From Candidatus Bathyarchaeota archaeon (GTDB lineage: Archaea > Thermoproteota > Bathyarchaeia > TCS64), in contig JAOZHP010000026.1 in assembly GCA_026014815.1 (NCBI GenBank), positions 1-44,739 of the forward strand: a DNA stretch of 44,739 nucleotides, written 5' to 3'. The notes below the pieces were generated by a model. It saw only the letters and a list, made by a program, of their open reading frames with translations, was not told where the DNA came from and did no database searches. A program made the translations under genes and the position numbers. Below, in pieces: positions 6,891 to 15,236 of this stretch. Positions within the stretch are counted from its first letter, which is position 1; every line of letters begins with the position of its first letter.

Positions 6891-6973
6891 TGCGGGGGGA
6901 GGGATTCGAACCCTCGAAGACCTGAGTCATAGGATCTTGAGTCCCACCCCTTTGGCCACTTGGGTACCCCCGC
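6891..6973 (-). tRNA. tRNA-Leu (anticodon CAA)
   Basis: An 83-nt gene with acceptor stem GCGGGGG/CCCCCGC plus discriminator A. The D-stem is CCC/GGG with GG in the loop. The anticodon stem TGGGA/TCCTA encloses the loop CTCAAGA (anticodon CAA). A long variable arm (GAC/GTC stem) is typical of tRNA-Leu, and the T-arm is GAGGG/CCCTC. There is no intron, and CCA is not fully encoded (CCT follows). It serves as the apparent integration target for the DNA on its 3' side. Confidence 0.93.
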
Positions 6974-7001
6974 GCACCAGAAAGATACAAACATGTGCCT
7001 C

Positions 7002-7010
7002 ATTTAAAAT
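7002..7010 (-). promoter_or_regulatory. TATA box of tRNA-Leu
   Basis: The sequence atttaaaat at 7002-7010 is an archaeal TATA element about 33 bp upstream of the tRNA 5' end, the expected distance for a short leader. Confidence 0.55.
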
Positions 7011-7062
7011 GATTCCCCACAAACAATAAAGCATCCACCACACAGATCAAAGCTGACCAGCC

Positions 7063-7764
7063 ATGAAGGTATCACTGAGCCTCGGCGGAAGCCTACTAAC
7101 CGGCAAGAAAGACGACCCAACACTAAACCTGCAACCAGATACTTACATGAAGTACGCAAGGGTCATCAATGAACTCCATGAAGAAGGCCACGAACTCATG
7201 ATAGTGTGTGGAGGCGGAAAACCAGCCAGACACTTCATCAGCGTAGCAAAGAAGCTAGGCGGCTCAAGCAGCGTCCAAGACATGCTTGGAGTAAAAGCTA
7301 CACACATCAACGCACTGTTGATGATGGCTGCTCTTGGAGACTCGGCTGACCAGAACAGGATCTACCAGAGGGCCTCAGACCTGAACAAGGCACCCCCAGG
7401 CAAGATACTGGTGGGGGGAGGCTTCAAGCCTGGAAGCAGCACCGACTATCGTGCAGTTATTTTCGCCGAAAAGATGAGTGCCGATCTCATCATCAACGCC
7501 ACAGACATAGACGGCATCTATAACAAGAACCCAAGAATGCATAAAGACGCGATAAAACTGGAAACATTATCATTCAAGACGCTCCAACAAGTCATCAAAG
7601 AAAACACCGAACAAGCACCAGGGGAGTATGGTCTCTTCGACATGAAAGCGGTGAAGCTTGCACGGAAACTCAACACCCCCGTGGTGTTCATCGATGGCAC
7701 AGACCCGGAGGAGATTAGACGAGCCATCCATGGAAACCACAGCGGCTCAGTTGTGAAAGATTAA
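7063..7764 (+). CDS. pyrH: UMP kinase, archaeal type
   Basis: A 233-aa amino-acid-kinase-fold protein that phosphorylates UMP to UDP in pyrimidine nucleotide synthesis. The N-terminal KVSLSLGGSLL is the nucleotide-binding strand-loop, VCGGGKPARHFI lines the active site, and NATDIDGIYNKNP is the conserved kinase motif near the C-terminal nucleotide site. The length fits archaeal PyrH, which is shorter than the bacterial enzyme. Other amino-acid kinases such as isopentenyl phosphate kinase lack this archaeal UMPK pattern. It lies divergently from tRNA-Leu, and a small cysteine protein follows 28 bp downstream. Confidence 0.88.
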   Translation: MKVSLSLGGSLLTGKKDDPTLNLQPDTYMKYARVINELHEEGHELMIVCGGGKPARHFISVAKKLGGSSSVQDMLGVKATHINALLMMAALGDSADQNRIYQRASDLNKAPPGKILVGGGFKPGSSTDYRAVIFAEKMSADLIINATDIDGIYNKNPRMHKDAIKLETLSFKTLQQVIKENTEQAPGEYGLFDMKAVKLARKLNTPVVFIDGTDPEEIRRAIHGNHSGSVVKD

Positions 7765-7792
7765 AATCAGCCCATTGTGTAAGCGATCTGAA

Positions 7793-7963
7793 ATGCCATC
7801 GGTTGAAACAGAGGCACTGTGTGGCAGGAAGTTCATAGTCAATGTAGATAACCATGACTCAAGAGTAGAGCCTGAGACATTATGCATACAATGCTCTGAA
7901 GAGAACTGCTTGACTTATGTTCAATATCTTTACGCTGTGACTCATTTCAACAACCCAAAGTAA
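7793..7963 (+). CDS. Small cysteine-containing protein, unknown
   Basis: A 56-aa protein starting MPSVETEALCGRKF. Cysteines occur at about 10, 31, 34 and 39, with a CIQC-x4-C cluster in the middle, compatible with binding one zinc ion. A TTG six codons upstream is an alternative start. It lies between pyrH and aRF1 on the same strand and may be transcribed with pyrH. The family is not recognised. The frame is short, so confidence is moderate. Confidence 0.45.
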   Translation: MPSVETEALCGRKFIVNVDNHDSRVEPETLCIQCSEENCLTYVQYLYAVTHFNNPK

Positions 7964-8033
7964 AGGAAAAAATCTATTTTGGTAACCTTCAAATATTGTC
8001 TTCCGGTTAGTGACTCTGCATTAGTGATCAAAT

Positions 8034-9290
8034 ATGTCATCAGGTAACACGACCCTCGACAGATTCAGGTTCCAGCGGATGCTAGAGAACCTTGAGAGAC
8101 TGGAAGGCCGTGGAACCGAGCTCGTCACCGTCTACATACCCCCCTCCAAGAAGATACATGAAGTCATGACGGACCTCAAAAACGAGTACGGCACTGCCGT
8201 AAACATAAAGGCAAAGACTACCAAAAAGAATGTGCAGAACGCTCTGACCAAGGCGATGGAGCGGCTTAAGCTCTTCAAGGAGGTCCCAGAGACAGGGCTT
8301 GCTATTTTCGCCGGAACCATCGCAAGTGACCAGCTGGGCGTCGGGGAGATGCAGACTTTTGTGATTATTCCCCCAGAGCCCATCAGCATCTACTATTATA
8401 GATGTATGCACCATTTCATGCTCGACCCACTGTTCAACATCCTTGAGCATGAGGACACCTACGGTATTCTGGTAATCGACGCAAAGGACGCCACGTTCGC
8501 CATACTGAAAGGTCAGAGAGCCGATATCGTCAAAGACATGTCATCAGGAGTCGCTGGAAAGACACGTGCAGGTGGCCAGAGCAGCAGAAGATACGAGCGT
8601 CTCAGGAACATGCATCTCCAAGAGTTCTACAATAGGGTAGGGAATAACCTGACTGAAATCTTCCTCAACATGGAAAACCTTATGGGCATACTTGTCGGTG
8701 GTCCAGGACACACAAAAGAAGAGTTCCTCAGAGGTAACTATCTGCACCATGAACTCAAAGACAAAATCCTTACAACTGTGGACACAGGATACACTGGCCA
8801 CGAAGGCGTCAAGGAGCTTGTCAACCGTTCCAAAAGCTTCCTTGAGAAAGTAAGGCACATGCAAGAACGAAAAATAATGCAAGAGTTCCTGCAGCACCTT
8901 GGGGAAGACGATGGCCTAGCGACATATGGTGAGCAAGAAGTCATCAAGGTCCTTAAGAACATGAACATATACACGATTCTGATATCCGCGTCAATTAGGC
9001 GGTGGTATGTAAAACTCGTGTGCCGTAGCTGCGACTTTTCAGAGTACCAGATAGTGGATATGGATGAATGGGAGGCTTTTGAGGAAAAACTGGGTAACAT
9101 GAAGTGCCTCAAATGTGGTAATAGTAGCTATGAGGTTGAGGAGAAAGAAGACTTCATAGAGGTACTGGTTAAACTCAGTGATGCTGCAGACGCCCGGATG
9201 GAGATAATCTCAACCCACACAGAGGAGGGAGAAATGCTCCTAAGAAGCTTCGGAGGGCTAGCTGCTATCACCAAGTACAGAGTATACTAG
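8034..9290 (+). CDS. prf1: Peptide chain release factor aRF1
   Basis: A 418-aa eRF1/aRF1 protein that recognises all three stop codons and triggers peptide release on the ribosome. Domain 1 carries the stop-recognition elements: YxCxxxF as YRCMHHF (122-128) and the NIKS position, which here reads NIKA (57-60). Domain 2 has GGQ (AGGQSSRR, GGQ at 180-182). The C-terminal domain holds a four-cysteine zinc mini-domain (CRSC and CLKC). Length is normal. The Ser-to-Ala change in NIKS is unusual for a motif that is nearly invariant in eukaryotes and archaea outside organisms with altered codes. Its TAG stop overlaps the stop of the convergent neighbour in a shared CTAG. Confidence 0.95.
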   Translation: MSSGNTTLDRFRFQRMLENLERLEGRGTELVTVYIPPSKKIHEVMTDLKNEYGTAVNIKAKTTKKNVQNALTKAMERLKLFKEVPETGLAIFAGTIASDQLGVGEMQTFVIIPPEPISIYYYRCMHHFMLDPLFNILEHEDTYGILVIDAKDATFAILKGQRADIVKDMSSGVAGKTRAGGQSSRRYERLRNMHLQEFYNRVGNNLTEIFLNMENLMGILVGGPGHTKEEFLRGNYLHHELKDKILTTVDTGYTGHEGVKELVNRSKSFLEKVRHMQERKIMQEFLQHLGEDDGLATYGEQEVIKVLKNMNIYTILISASIRRWYVKLVCRSCDFSEYQIVDMDEWEAFEEKLGNMKCLKCGNSSYEVEEKEDFIEVLVKLSDAADARMEIISTHTEEGEMLLRSFGGLAAITKYRVY

Positions 9291-9805
9291 CCTTTCTTCT
9301 CCTTCAGGAAATCATCGATAATCGGATCAACGTAGGCCCAATCTTTGTTCTCCGAGAAGTCATTTTTCTCTTTATCAGTTGTCTTAACGGTCAGGAATTG
9401 ACATTCATCGTGACCAAGTATCATGCACCTTGTGTGGATCATCTTCTCATCCGGGTCAGCGGCCATCACCTTCGCTGGATCGATAAGACAGTACATGCTC
9501 CCTAGCTCCGGCTCTCTCATCTCCAGCATAATCTTGCCTAACTCACAGAGGCTGGGTTTTCCTTCGCGTCTCTCCCAGAATCCATACTTGGGGAGGCTCT
9601 GATGTCCCTGCTTGGTTCTCTCGGCAACATACTCGCCGTACCGCTTGATACTGTTCAATACAATCTGCTTGCCTTTGACCCACCCAAACTCTTCCTCAAG
9701 GGTCTTAGCGAAAGCTAAGTGAAGTAATGCAAGGCGCTGAGTAGCGACCTTAACCTCATTCTCGGCCTCAGATAATGGCACCATCTCTTCATGCAACGTG
9801 TTCAC
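9287..9805 (-). CDS. ATC-hydrolase-like protein (L-2-amino-thiazoline-4-carboxylic acid hydrolase family)
   Basis: A 172-aa protein resembling the L-2-amino-thiazoline-4-carboxylic acid hydrolase family (PF14196). Members share a helical N-terminal half (LLHLAFAKTLEEEFGWVKG) and a C-terminal part with conserved His and Cys (TRCMILGHDECQF). The original enzymes open the thiazoline ring on the way to cysteine, but most members are uncharacterised and the fold is also used for small-ligand sensing. Function here is therefore only suggested. Its stop overlaps that of aRF1. It lies 35 bp downstream of valS on the same strand, so it may be co-transcribed with it. Confidence 0.6.
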   Translation of the reverse strand: MNTLHEEMVPLSEAENEVKVATQRLALLHLAFAKTLEEEFGWVKGKQIVLNSIKRYGEYVAERTKQGHQSLPKYGFWERREGKPSLCELGKIMLEMREPELGSMYCLIDPAKVMAADPDEKMIHTRCMILGHDECQFLTVKTTDKEKNDFSENKDWAYVDPIIDDFLKEKKG

Positions 9806-9840
9806 TAGAACTAGATAGATGGAAAAAGGTATAGAGTTTT

Positions 9841-12261
9841 CTAGATAACCATGCTGAAGCCGACGCTGGGATAGTCCTCTAGTTTAGACTCTCCTCCCTC
9901 GCCCTCAATGATCTCCAGCGCCTCTATCTTCAGAGTATCCTTGATGTCTTGGAAACCCATCCTGAGGAACACTGCTTGCTCTGGATCGGCGTAGATCTTC
10001 GCTTCCTTCACTAGCGCGTTAAGGCTGACGCCTTTCCGGTTCTTCTCACGGCGTATGTCGCTGATGGCAGCTATGATGAGGTCACCGATCTTCTCGGCTT
10101 CCTCGTCAACCAGACCCTCGTTGTACTCTGGCCATGGAGAGATATGGATGCTCACGTCACTATTGTACATTGTACGCCATATCTCCTCGGTTATGTGAGG
10201 AGTGATTGGCGCCATGAGCTTGATCATCTGCTTCACTATATAGTACAGTGTCTGTTGGGCTGATTTCTTCGCGTCGCCTTCACCGTATAACCGTGTCTTA
10301 GCTGCTTCAAGGTAATGGTCACAGAATACATGCCAGATGAAGTTTCTAGCTGCCTCTGAGGCGTTCATGAAGTCGCATTCCTCCATTGTCTCAGTGGCGC
10401 GCTTGACAGTCTTCTCCAGCTTCGTGACTATCCACTTATCGATGAGAGTGGGCTCCACGTTCTCCGATGGGTCAAAGTCCTCAAGCCTCATACCTGCAAA
10501 CCTGCACGCGTTCCAGAGCTTACGCTGGAACCTCCAGCCATACTCCACATCTTCCCACCTGAACGGAATGTCAGTGCCTGTGCTACCTCCAGCAGCCGCC
10601 CACTGCCTAGGAGCGTCTGCGCCGTACTTACTGAATACCTCAGGTGTGGCCACGTAGTTACCGAGACTCTTACTCATCATGCGTCCGTCGTCACCAAATA
10701 CCATACCGTTGATGAGGACACTATCGTAAGCTGTCTCATCGAAGAGTGCAAGACTACGTACCATCAAGTAGTATGCCCACGTCCTGATAATGTCCTGACC
10801 GCTCGGATGTACGCTTGCAGGATACTGTCGTCTCCAGTTGGGCTTGTCTGGCCAGCCTGCGTGAATCGCACATGTCATGCTACTATCGAACCATGTGTCC
10901 ATCACGTCATTATCTGGGATGAACTCGGTGTCTCCACACTCACAAGTATCATTGATCATTGTGACCCTTGGATCCACGGGAAGTTCCTCGGATTTAGCGA
11001 GCCTTATCTTGCCACATTTCTTACAGTACCATGCTGGTACCGGAGTGGCGAACACTCTCTGTCTGCTAAGTACCCAGTCCCAGTCGAGACCCGTGGCCCA
11101 GTTAATGAGCCTCTGTCTCATCCAGTCAGGGTACCACGTGATAGCGTTGGCTGTTTCCAAGACCTTGTCCGTGAGGCTGATGGTCCGCATGAACCATTGT
11201 TTTGCGGTCACTATCTCAATTGGTGTGTCACATCGCCAGCATAGACCCACTTCTTGCTCAAGTTCTTTCTCTTCTTTGATAAACCCAGCTTCCCTGAGGT
11301 CATTGACTACTGATTTCTGGCCTTCTTGGATCTGCATACCAGCGTACTTGCCTGCCACATCATGAAGAACTCCCGTGCCGTCGATGAGCTTGACTACAGG
11401 TAGTTTATATCTGGCTACCGCAACCACGTCTGCCTTGTCTCCATACGTGCAGATCATCATGGCGCCAGTTCCGAAGTTGGGGTCAACCTCAACGTTTGCT
11501 ATTATAGGTATCTCTTGGTTGAACAGCGGCACCTTGGCCTTCTCACCTATGAGATGACGGTATCTTTCATCGTCCGGATGAACTCCCATAGCCACGCACG
11601 CCGGCAGATATACGGGCCTTGTGGTAGCAATAAGAACTTCACCGTCAGGTGTCTCGAATGGAATTGTATAGATTCTTCCCTGCTTGGTATCGTGCTCTAC
11701 CTCTGCGTCAGCGATAGCTGTCTCACAGCGAGGACACCAGTTGATAGGGTGCTCACCCTTGTAGATCATGTCCTTCTCGTATAGCTGGAGAAAACTGAGC
11801 TGGATCTTTCTCATGTACTCGGGCTCCATGGTCCGGTACTCAGTGGTCCAGTCTATGCTCGCCCCCATTCGAATGACCGCTGTCTTCATTACACCTATGT
11901 ACTGCTCGATCCACTCCTCACACATCTTACGGAAGACATCGGGAGGAACATCGCTTTTCCTAATGCCTTTCGCCTTTTCTACTGCAACCTCGGTTGGTAG
12001 CCCGTGGCAGTCCCATCCTTGAGGGAATAGAACGTTATAGCCTCTCATTCTTTTGTAACGGGCTCTCATGTCGAAATAGGTGTGGTTCAACATGTTTCCC
12101 ATATGGAAGTCACCGCTCGGATAGGGGGGAGGCGTATCCACGCTGAAGACTGGGCGAGTCTCATCGTCCCAGTCGTACCTATATACTCCGTCCTCTTCCC
12201 AGATTTGTTGCCATTTTTCCTCCATCTCGAGGAAATCGATTTTTCGTGGTAGCACATTCAT
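9841..12261 (-). CDS. valS: Valyl-tRNA synthetase
   Basis: A class I aminoacyl-tRNA synthetase charging tRNA-Val. The HIGH motif appears as HMGN (53-56, in PPYPSGDFHMGNML) and KMSKS as RMMSKS (527-532). The editing domain lies between them (ATTRPVYLPACVAMGVHPDD). Paired cysteines (CPRC, CWRC, CKKC...CEC) suggest zinc sites typical of archaeal ValRS. The anticodon-binding helical domain occupies the last 230 residues. The frame extends 13 codons further upstream, but GGAGAG lies 9 nt before the ATG at 12261, which also starts in family style (MNVLPRKIDFLEMEEKWQ). Length is 806 aa. Confidence 0.95.
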   Translation of the reverse strand: MNVLPRKIDFLEMEEKWQQIWEEDGVYRYDWDDETRPVFSVDTPPPYPSGDFHMGNMLNHTYFDMRARYKRMRGYNVLFPQGWDCHGLPTEVAVEKAKGIRKSDVPPDVFRKMCEEWIEQYIGVMKTAVIRMGASIDWTTEYRTMEPEYMRKIQLSFLQLYEKDMIYKGEHPINWCPRCETAIADAEVEHDTKQGRIYTIPFETPDGEVLIATTRPVYLPACVAMGVHPDDERYRHLIGEKAKVPLFNQEIPIIANVEVDPNFGTGAMMICTYGDKADVVAVARYKLPVVKLIDGTGVLHDVAGKYAGMQIQEGQKSVVNDLREAGFIKEEKELEQEVGLCWRCDTPIEIVTAKQWFMRTISLTDKVLETANAITWYPDWMRQRLINWATGLDWDWVLSRQRVFATPVPAWYCKKCGKIRLAKSEELPVDPRVTMINDTCECGDTEFIPDNDVMDTWFDSSMTCAIHAGWPDKPNWRRQYPASVHPSGQDIIRTWAYYLMVRSLALFDETAYDSVLINGMVFGDDGRMMSKSLGNYVATPEVFSKYGADAPRQWAAAGGSTGTDIPFRWEDVEYGWRFQRKLWNACRFAGMRLEDFDPSENVEPTLIDKWIVTKLEKTVKRATETMEECDFMNASEAARNFIWHVFCDHYLEAAKTRLYGEGDAKKSAQQTLYYIVKQMIKLMAPITPHITEEIWRTMYNSDVSIHISPWPEYNEGLVDEEAEKIGDLIIAAISDIRREKNRKGVSLNALVKEAKIYADPEQAVFLRMGFQDIKDTLKIEALEIIEGEGGESKLEDYPSVGFSMVI

Positions 12262-12561
12262 TGTTGGCTCTCTCCTGTTACTTGTCTCTGCGGAAGGCAA
12301 GCCTTGTATAGGCTGGTATGCTCTGCTGCCTGTTTTAAAAGGTTGTCCGCAGCGGTCTGACTTCTAGGGTTGGTGTGGTTCGGGTTCCTAGTTCCCCTCT
12401 GGGGGAACGACAAAACAATACCCCATTTACCTCAACTCAGACTAGCTTACTTTATCAGGGTGGTTTAATATATATTTTCAGTTGACCCCGCCAACAATAA
12501 CGTCAAGTGGACGTGATATTTACTAGAAAATACCCGTTAAGACCCACGATATCTTAACATC
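12262..12561. promoter_or_regulatory. Intergenic region upstream of valS with TATA element and a hairpin
   Basis: About 300 bp without a gene. ttttaaaa at 12333-12340 is a plausible TATA box for valS, leaving a leader of about 45 nt. gttcccc-tctg-ggggaac at 12391-12408 is a perfect 7-bp hairpin with a 4-nt loop. A/T-rich DNA at 12466-12480 could end the upstream MBL gene's transcript. No T-box-like conserved core is evident. Confidence 0.4.
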
Positions 12562-13395
12562 TCAAGCATCTACTATGAAGGTCTCATCAGACTTCCTAGG
12601 ACCGATGAAGCTGATCTGGTCACCCATCATCACCTTCAATCCATCTCTAGCAGCGATAACAGGCACACCTGTCTCCTCACTTAGGTATATTGCCTCTTTC
12701 TCAGGGTCGGCGTTTAGCATCCTCATGCCGAAGTGCGTCAACACAGCGCACTTTGGTTGGCTCTCTTCGAGTAGCTTCAAGGCATCATCGGTGTTTAGGT
12801 GGATATTGAGGTGGTTATCCCGTGGCCACATCACGCATAGCACTAATAATTTTAAGTTTCTGTAGCTGTTGCAGAGTTCCGGAAAGTAACCTGTATCGCT
12901 GGTGTAACCCATTTCACCAAGCTCGGGAACGCTGAGCCTGAGTCCTACCGATGTTGGGTCAGAGTGACGTGCCTCGACAGCGGTAAAACCTAGATCATCT
13001 ACATTGAAGCCTATATTGGGTTCAAGTTCTACAATATCTGAAACCATGCCCCTGTGATACTTGGATATACTTGGACCAACGTTATCAACACCATAAAGTA
13101 CGCTTCGTGTAGCAGCCAGCAACCCTTTTTTCCTTGTCGCACCATGTGTCATGGCCTCGATGAACACCTCGGCATCTGAATAGTGATCAGGGTGACAGTG
13201 AGTAACTGCCACAGCGTCTAACTTCTGAGGGCTCAGCCCAGCCCAGTTAGAGAACACCAACGCCCCGGGACCTGGATCTAGATGCACCTGAGTCGAACCA
13301 TGTACAAGCCTGATACCTGCTGTGCGCCGTCTCTGTGTAGACATGACGAATCGACCTCCACCGGTACCGAGGAAATTGATCTCTAAGGGCTTCAG
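12562..13395 (-). CDS. MBL-fold metallo-hydrolase (probable CTG start)
   Basis: A metallo-beta-lactamase-fold hydrolase. THCHPDHYSD is the HxHxDH metal motif; further ligands are expected in the TSDTGYF and VLTHFG segments. It resembles uncharacterised phosphodiesterase-like archaeal MBL proteins. An ATG at 13344 would remove the first beta strand. In the same frame, residues upstream read INFLGTGGGRFV, the usual MBL N-terminus, and the frame reaches back to a CTG at 13395 that overlaps the preceding gene's stop (CTGA). I therefore extend the gene to about 277 aa. The overlap suggests translational coupling with the D-aminoacylase. The exact start codon is inferred. Confidence 0.7.
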   Translation of the reverse strand: MKPLEINFLGTGGGRFVMSTQRRRTAGIRLVHGSTQVHLDPGPGALVFSNWAGLSPQKLDAVAVTHCHPDHYSDAEVFIEAMTHGATRKKGLLAATRSVLYGVDNVGPSISKYHRGMVSDIVELEPNIGFNVDDLGFTAVEARHSDPTSVGLRLSVPELGEMGYTSDTGYFPELCNSYRNLKLLVLCVMWPRDNHLNIHLNTDDALKLLEESQPKCAVLTHFGMRMLNADPEKEAIYLSEETGVPVIAARDGLKVMMGDQISFIGPRKSDETFIVDA

Positions 13396-14995
13396 TTCCT
13401 ACACCTTTTCCTTAATACTTTTCCGGGTAATGCTCCAGTGTGCATTTTTTCATTGATGACCAGTTCACCGTTAACAACGACGTATGGGATGCCCTCAGGG
13501 TACTGGTGTGGCTCAGAATACGTTGCTTTATCGATGACCGCCTCTGGATCGAAGACAGTTAAATCGGCAGTGAATCCAATTCTTATCAACCCCCTATTTT
13601 GTAGACCAAGACGTTGAGCAGGCATAGAGGTCATCCTTCTCACCGCCTCCTCCAAGTGAAAGAACCTCTGCTCACGTACGTATTTTCTGATGTACCGGGG
13701 GAAGGCACCGTAGCACCTTGGATGGGGTTTCCCCTCCCCCAGTTTTCCATAGGGGGCGTGGCTCCATCCATCGCTGCAGGGCATCACCGCCGAGTGCTTC
13801 ACCAAGGTAGATACGTCCTCCTCGACACCCCAGAAGGACACGTTCATCGCCTCGGCTCCCTCTTCGATCAAAAGGTCGCAGAGAGCGTCAACGATTGATG
13901 CCTCACGCTGCTCAGCGATCTGAGCTACGGTCAATCCCTCGTACTTCTTATTCGTCTCAGACTTTACGAATGTCACAAGGACCTTGGTAAAGTCCCTGCT
14001 CTTCTTTCCTGCTGTAGCCCTGTACTCTTCTTCTAGACGACTCCGGATGTTGGAGTTTTTTAACCGTTCAAGCATCTTGGTTACTCCCCCCTATGCGCCC
14101 AATCTGGGATTACTTGTGATAGAAGGGAAGACCCAGCCACGTATGGATAGATGTCGGCGGTGATGTCGAGCCCGTTCGCCCGTGCTTCGTCAATCGCTTT
14201 GAGGGTTGTTTCCTCGTGATTGCCGCTAAGCTCCCTGTGTGACGCACATGAGCTTCCGAGATGTGAGACCTGGATAGGAATGCCTGCCTTGACTCCGAGG
14301 CTTATCGTTTCCTTCAGGTTCTCTACCCTTCCCCTCATGTGGGTCGTGTATAGTCCATCATACTTTGATAGGGTCTTACCCAACGCCACGAGCTCATCGT
14401 CCTTGGTGAAGACGCCGGGCGGATACCCTAAACCAGATGACATACCATAAGCACCCTCCGTCATGGCTTGAGTTAAAAGACCCTTCATGGATTCTAGCTC
14501 TGAAGAATCTGGTTCCCTGTCCGCGAACCCCATGACGTTTATCCGGATGGAACCGTGACCAACGAAGGGAACAAGGTTAATACCGACACCTTCAGCCTCG
14601 ATGATGTCGATAAAGTCGCTAAGACTTCTCCAGTTCCAGTTCAAGTCTAGACCAGACGTGAAGGGTTTCAGGTAGGAGATAAGATCATCACGGTACTCCT
14701 CAAGCAGGGGGTACATGGATAACCCGCAGTTGCCCATGGTGGCTGTTGTTACGCCTTGATGGATGTAACTCTCGCAGCGCGTGTTCCCGAGGACCGTGTG
14801 ATCTGCATGCATATGTACGTCGATCCAGCCAGGGGAAACACATAGACCAGAGGCGTCGATGATCTCTATGGCATCTTTCTTTATTTTTCCAATATCAGCG
14901 ATCTTTCCGTCATTCACTGCTATGTCAGCCCACACCCAAGGGCTTCCTGAGCCATCGATGACGCGTCCACCTTTCACAACCAAGTCATAAGGCAA
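13392..14995 (-). pseudogene. N-acyl-D-amino-acid deacylase (D-aminoacylase) with a one-base frameshift
   Basis: An amidohydrolase-superfamily enzyme removing N-acyl groups from D-amino acids. The N-terminal frame (14995-14081) has the metal site (DVHMHADH), the GNCG cysteine segment and the beta-barrel signature ITADIYPY. It ends at DWAHRGE-stop. The next frame (13392-14075) continues the family with MPCSDGWSHAPYG and the C-terminal beta-sandwich. Adding one G to the six-G run (14086-14091, C on the plus strand) restores DWAHRGGVTKMLERL, joining both into about 534 aa, the normal family length. This is a true frameshift or an assembly error in a homopolymer. If one base is added, the enzyme is complete. 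It is coupled to the downstream MBL gene. Confidence 0.85.
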
Positions 14996-15236
14996 GGAGA
15001 ATCACCGGATACCAGTGTTATCGTGGACGGGATATTAAGATGAAGGTCAGTAAAAACCTCGATATTAAATAAATATACATTTTCGTTTTTTCTATATTTT
15101 ATCAGGTATAAGAATCACTTAAAATATAGTAAAAAAATTCAATGTTTTAAGTTATCAAAATCAGATTAAGAAATGAATATTGTAACTATACAACTCCATA
15201 AATCGAGAATAACTTTCAAAATAAGAGAAAAAGTAC
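14996..15236. promoter_or_regulatory. AT-rich divergent intergenic region
   Basis: About 240 bp, very A/T-rich, between the divergent D-aminoacylase and the secreted-protein gene. Several TATA-like stretches (for example attaaataaatata near 15064 and acttaaaatata near 15117) could drive either side. No repeat or RNA structure stands out. Confidence 0.4.

Noticed and set aside
8082-9112. Long minus-strand frames opposite aRF1
   Set aside because: They are shadows of the aRF1 gene with low-complexity translated products.
12391-12408. T-box or other riboswitch upstream of valS
   Set aside because: Only a simple 7-bp hairpin is present. No specifier loop or antiterminator sequence is visible, and T-boxes are not expected in archaea.
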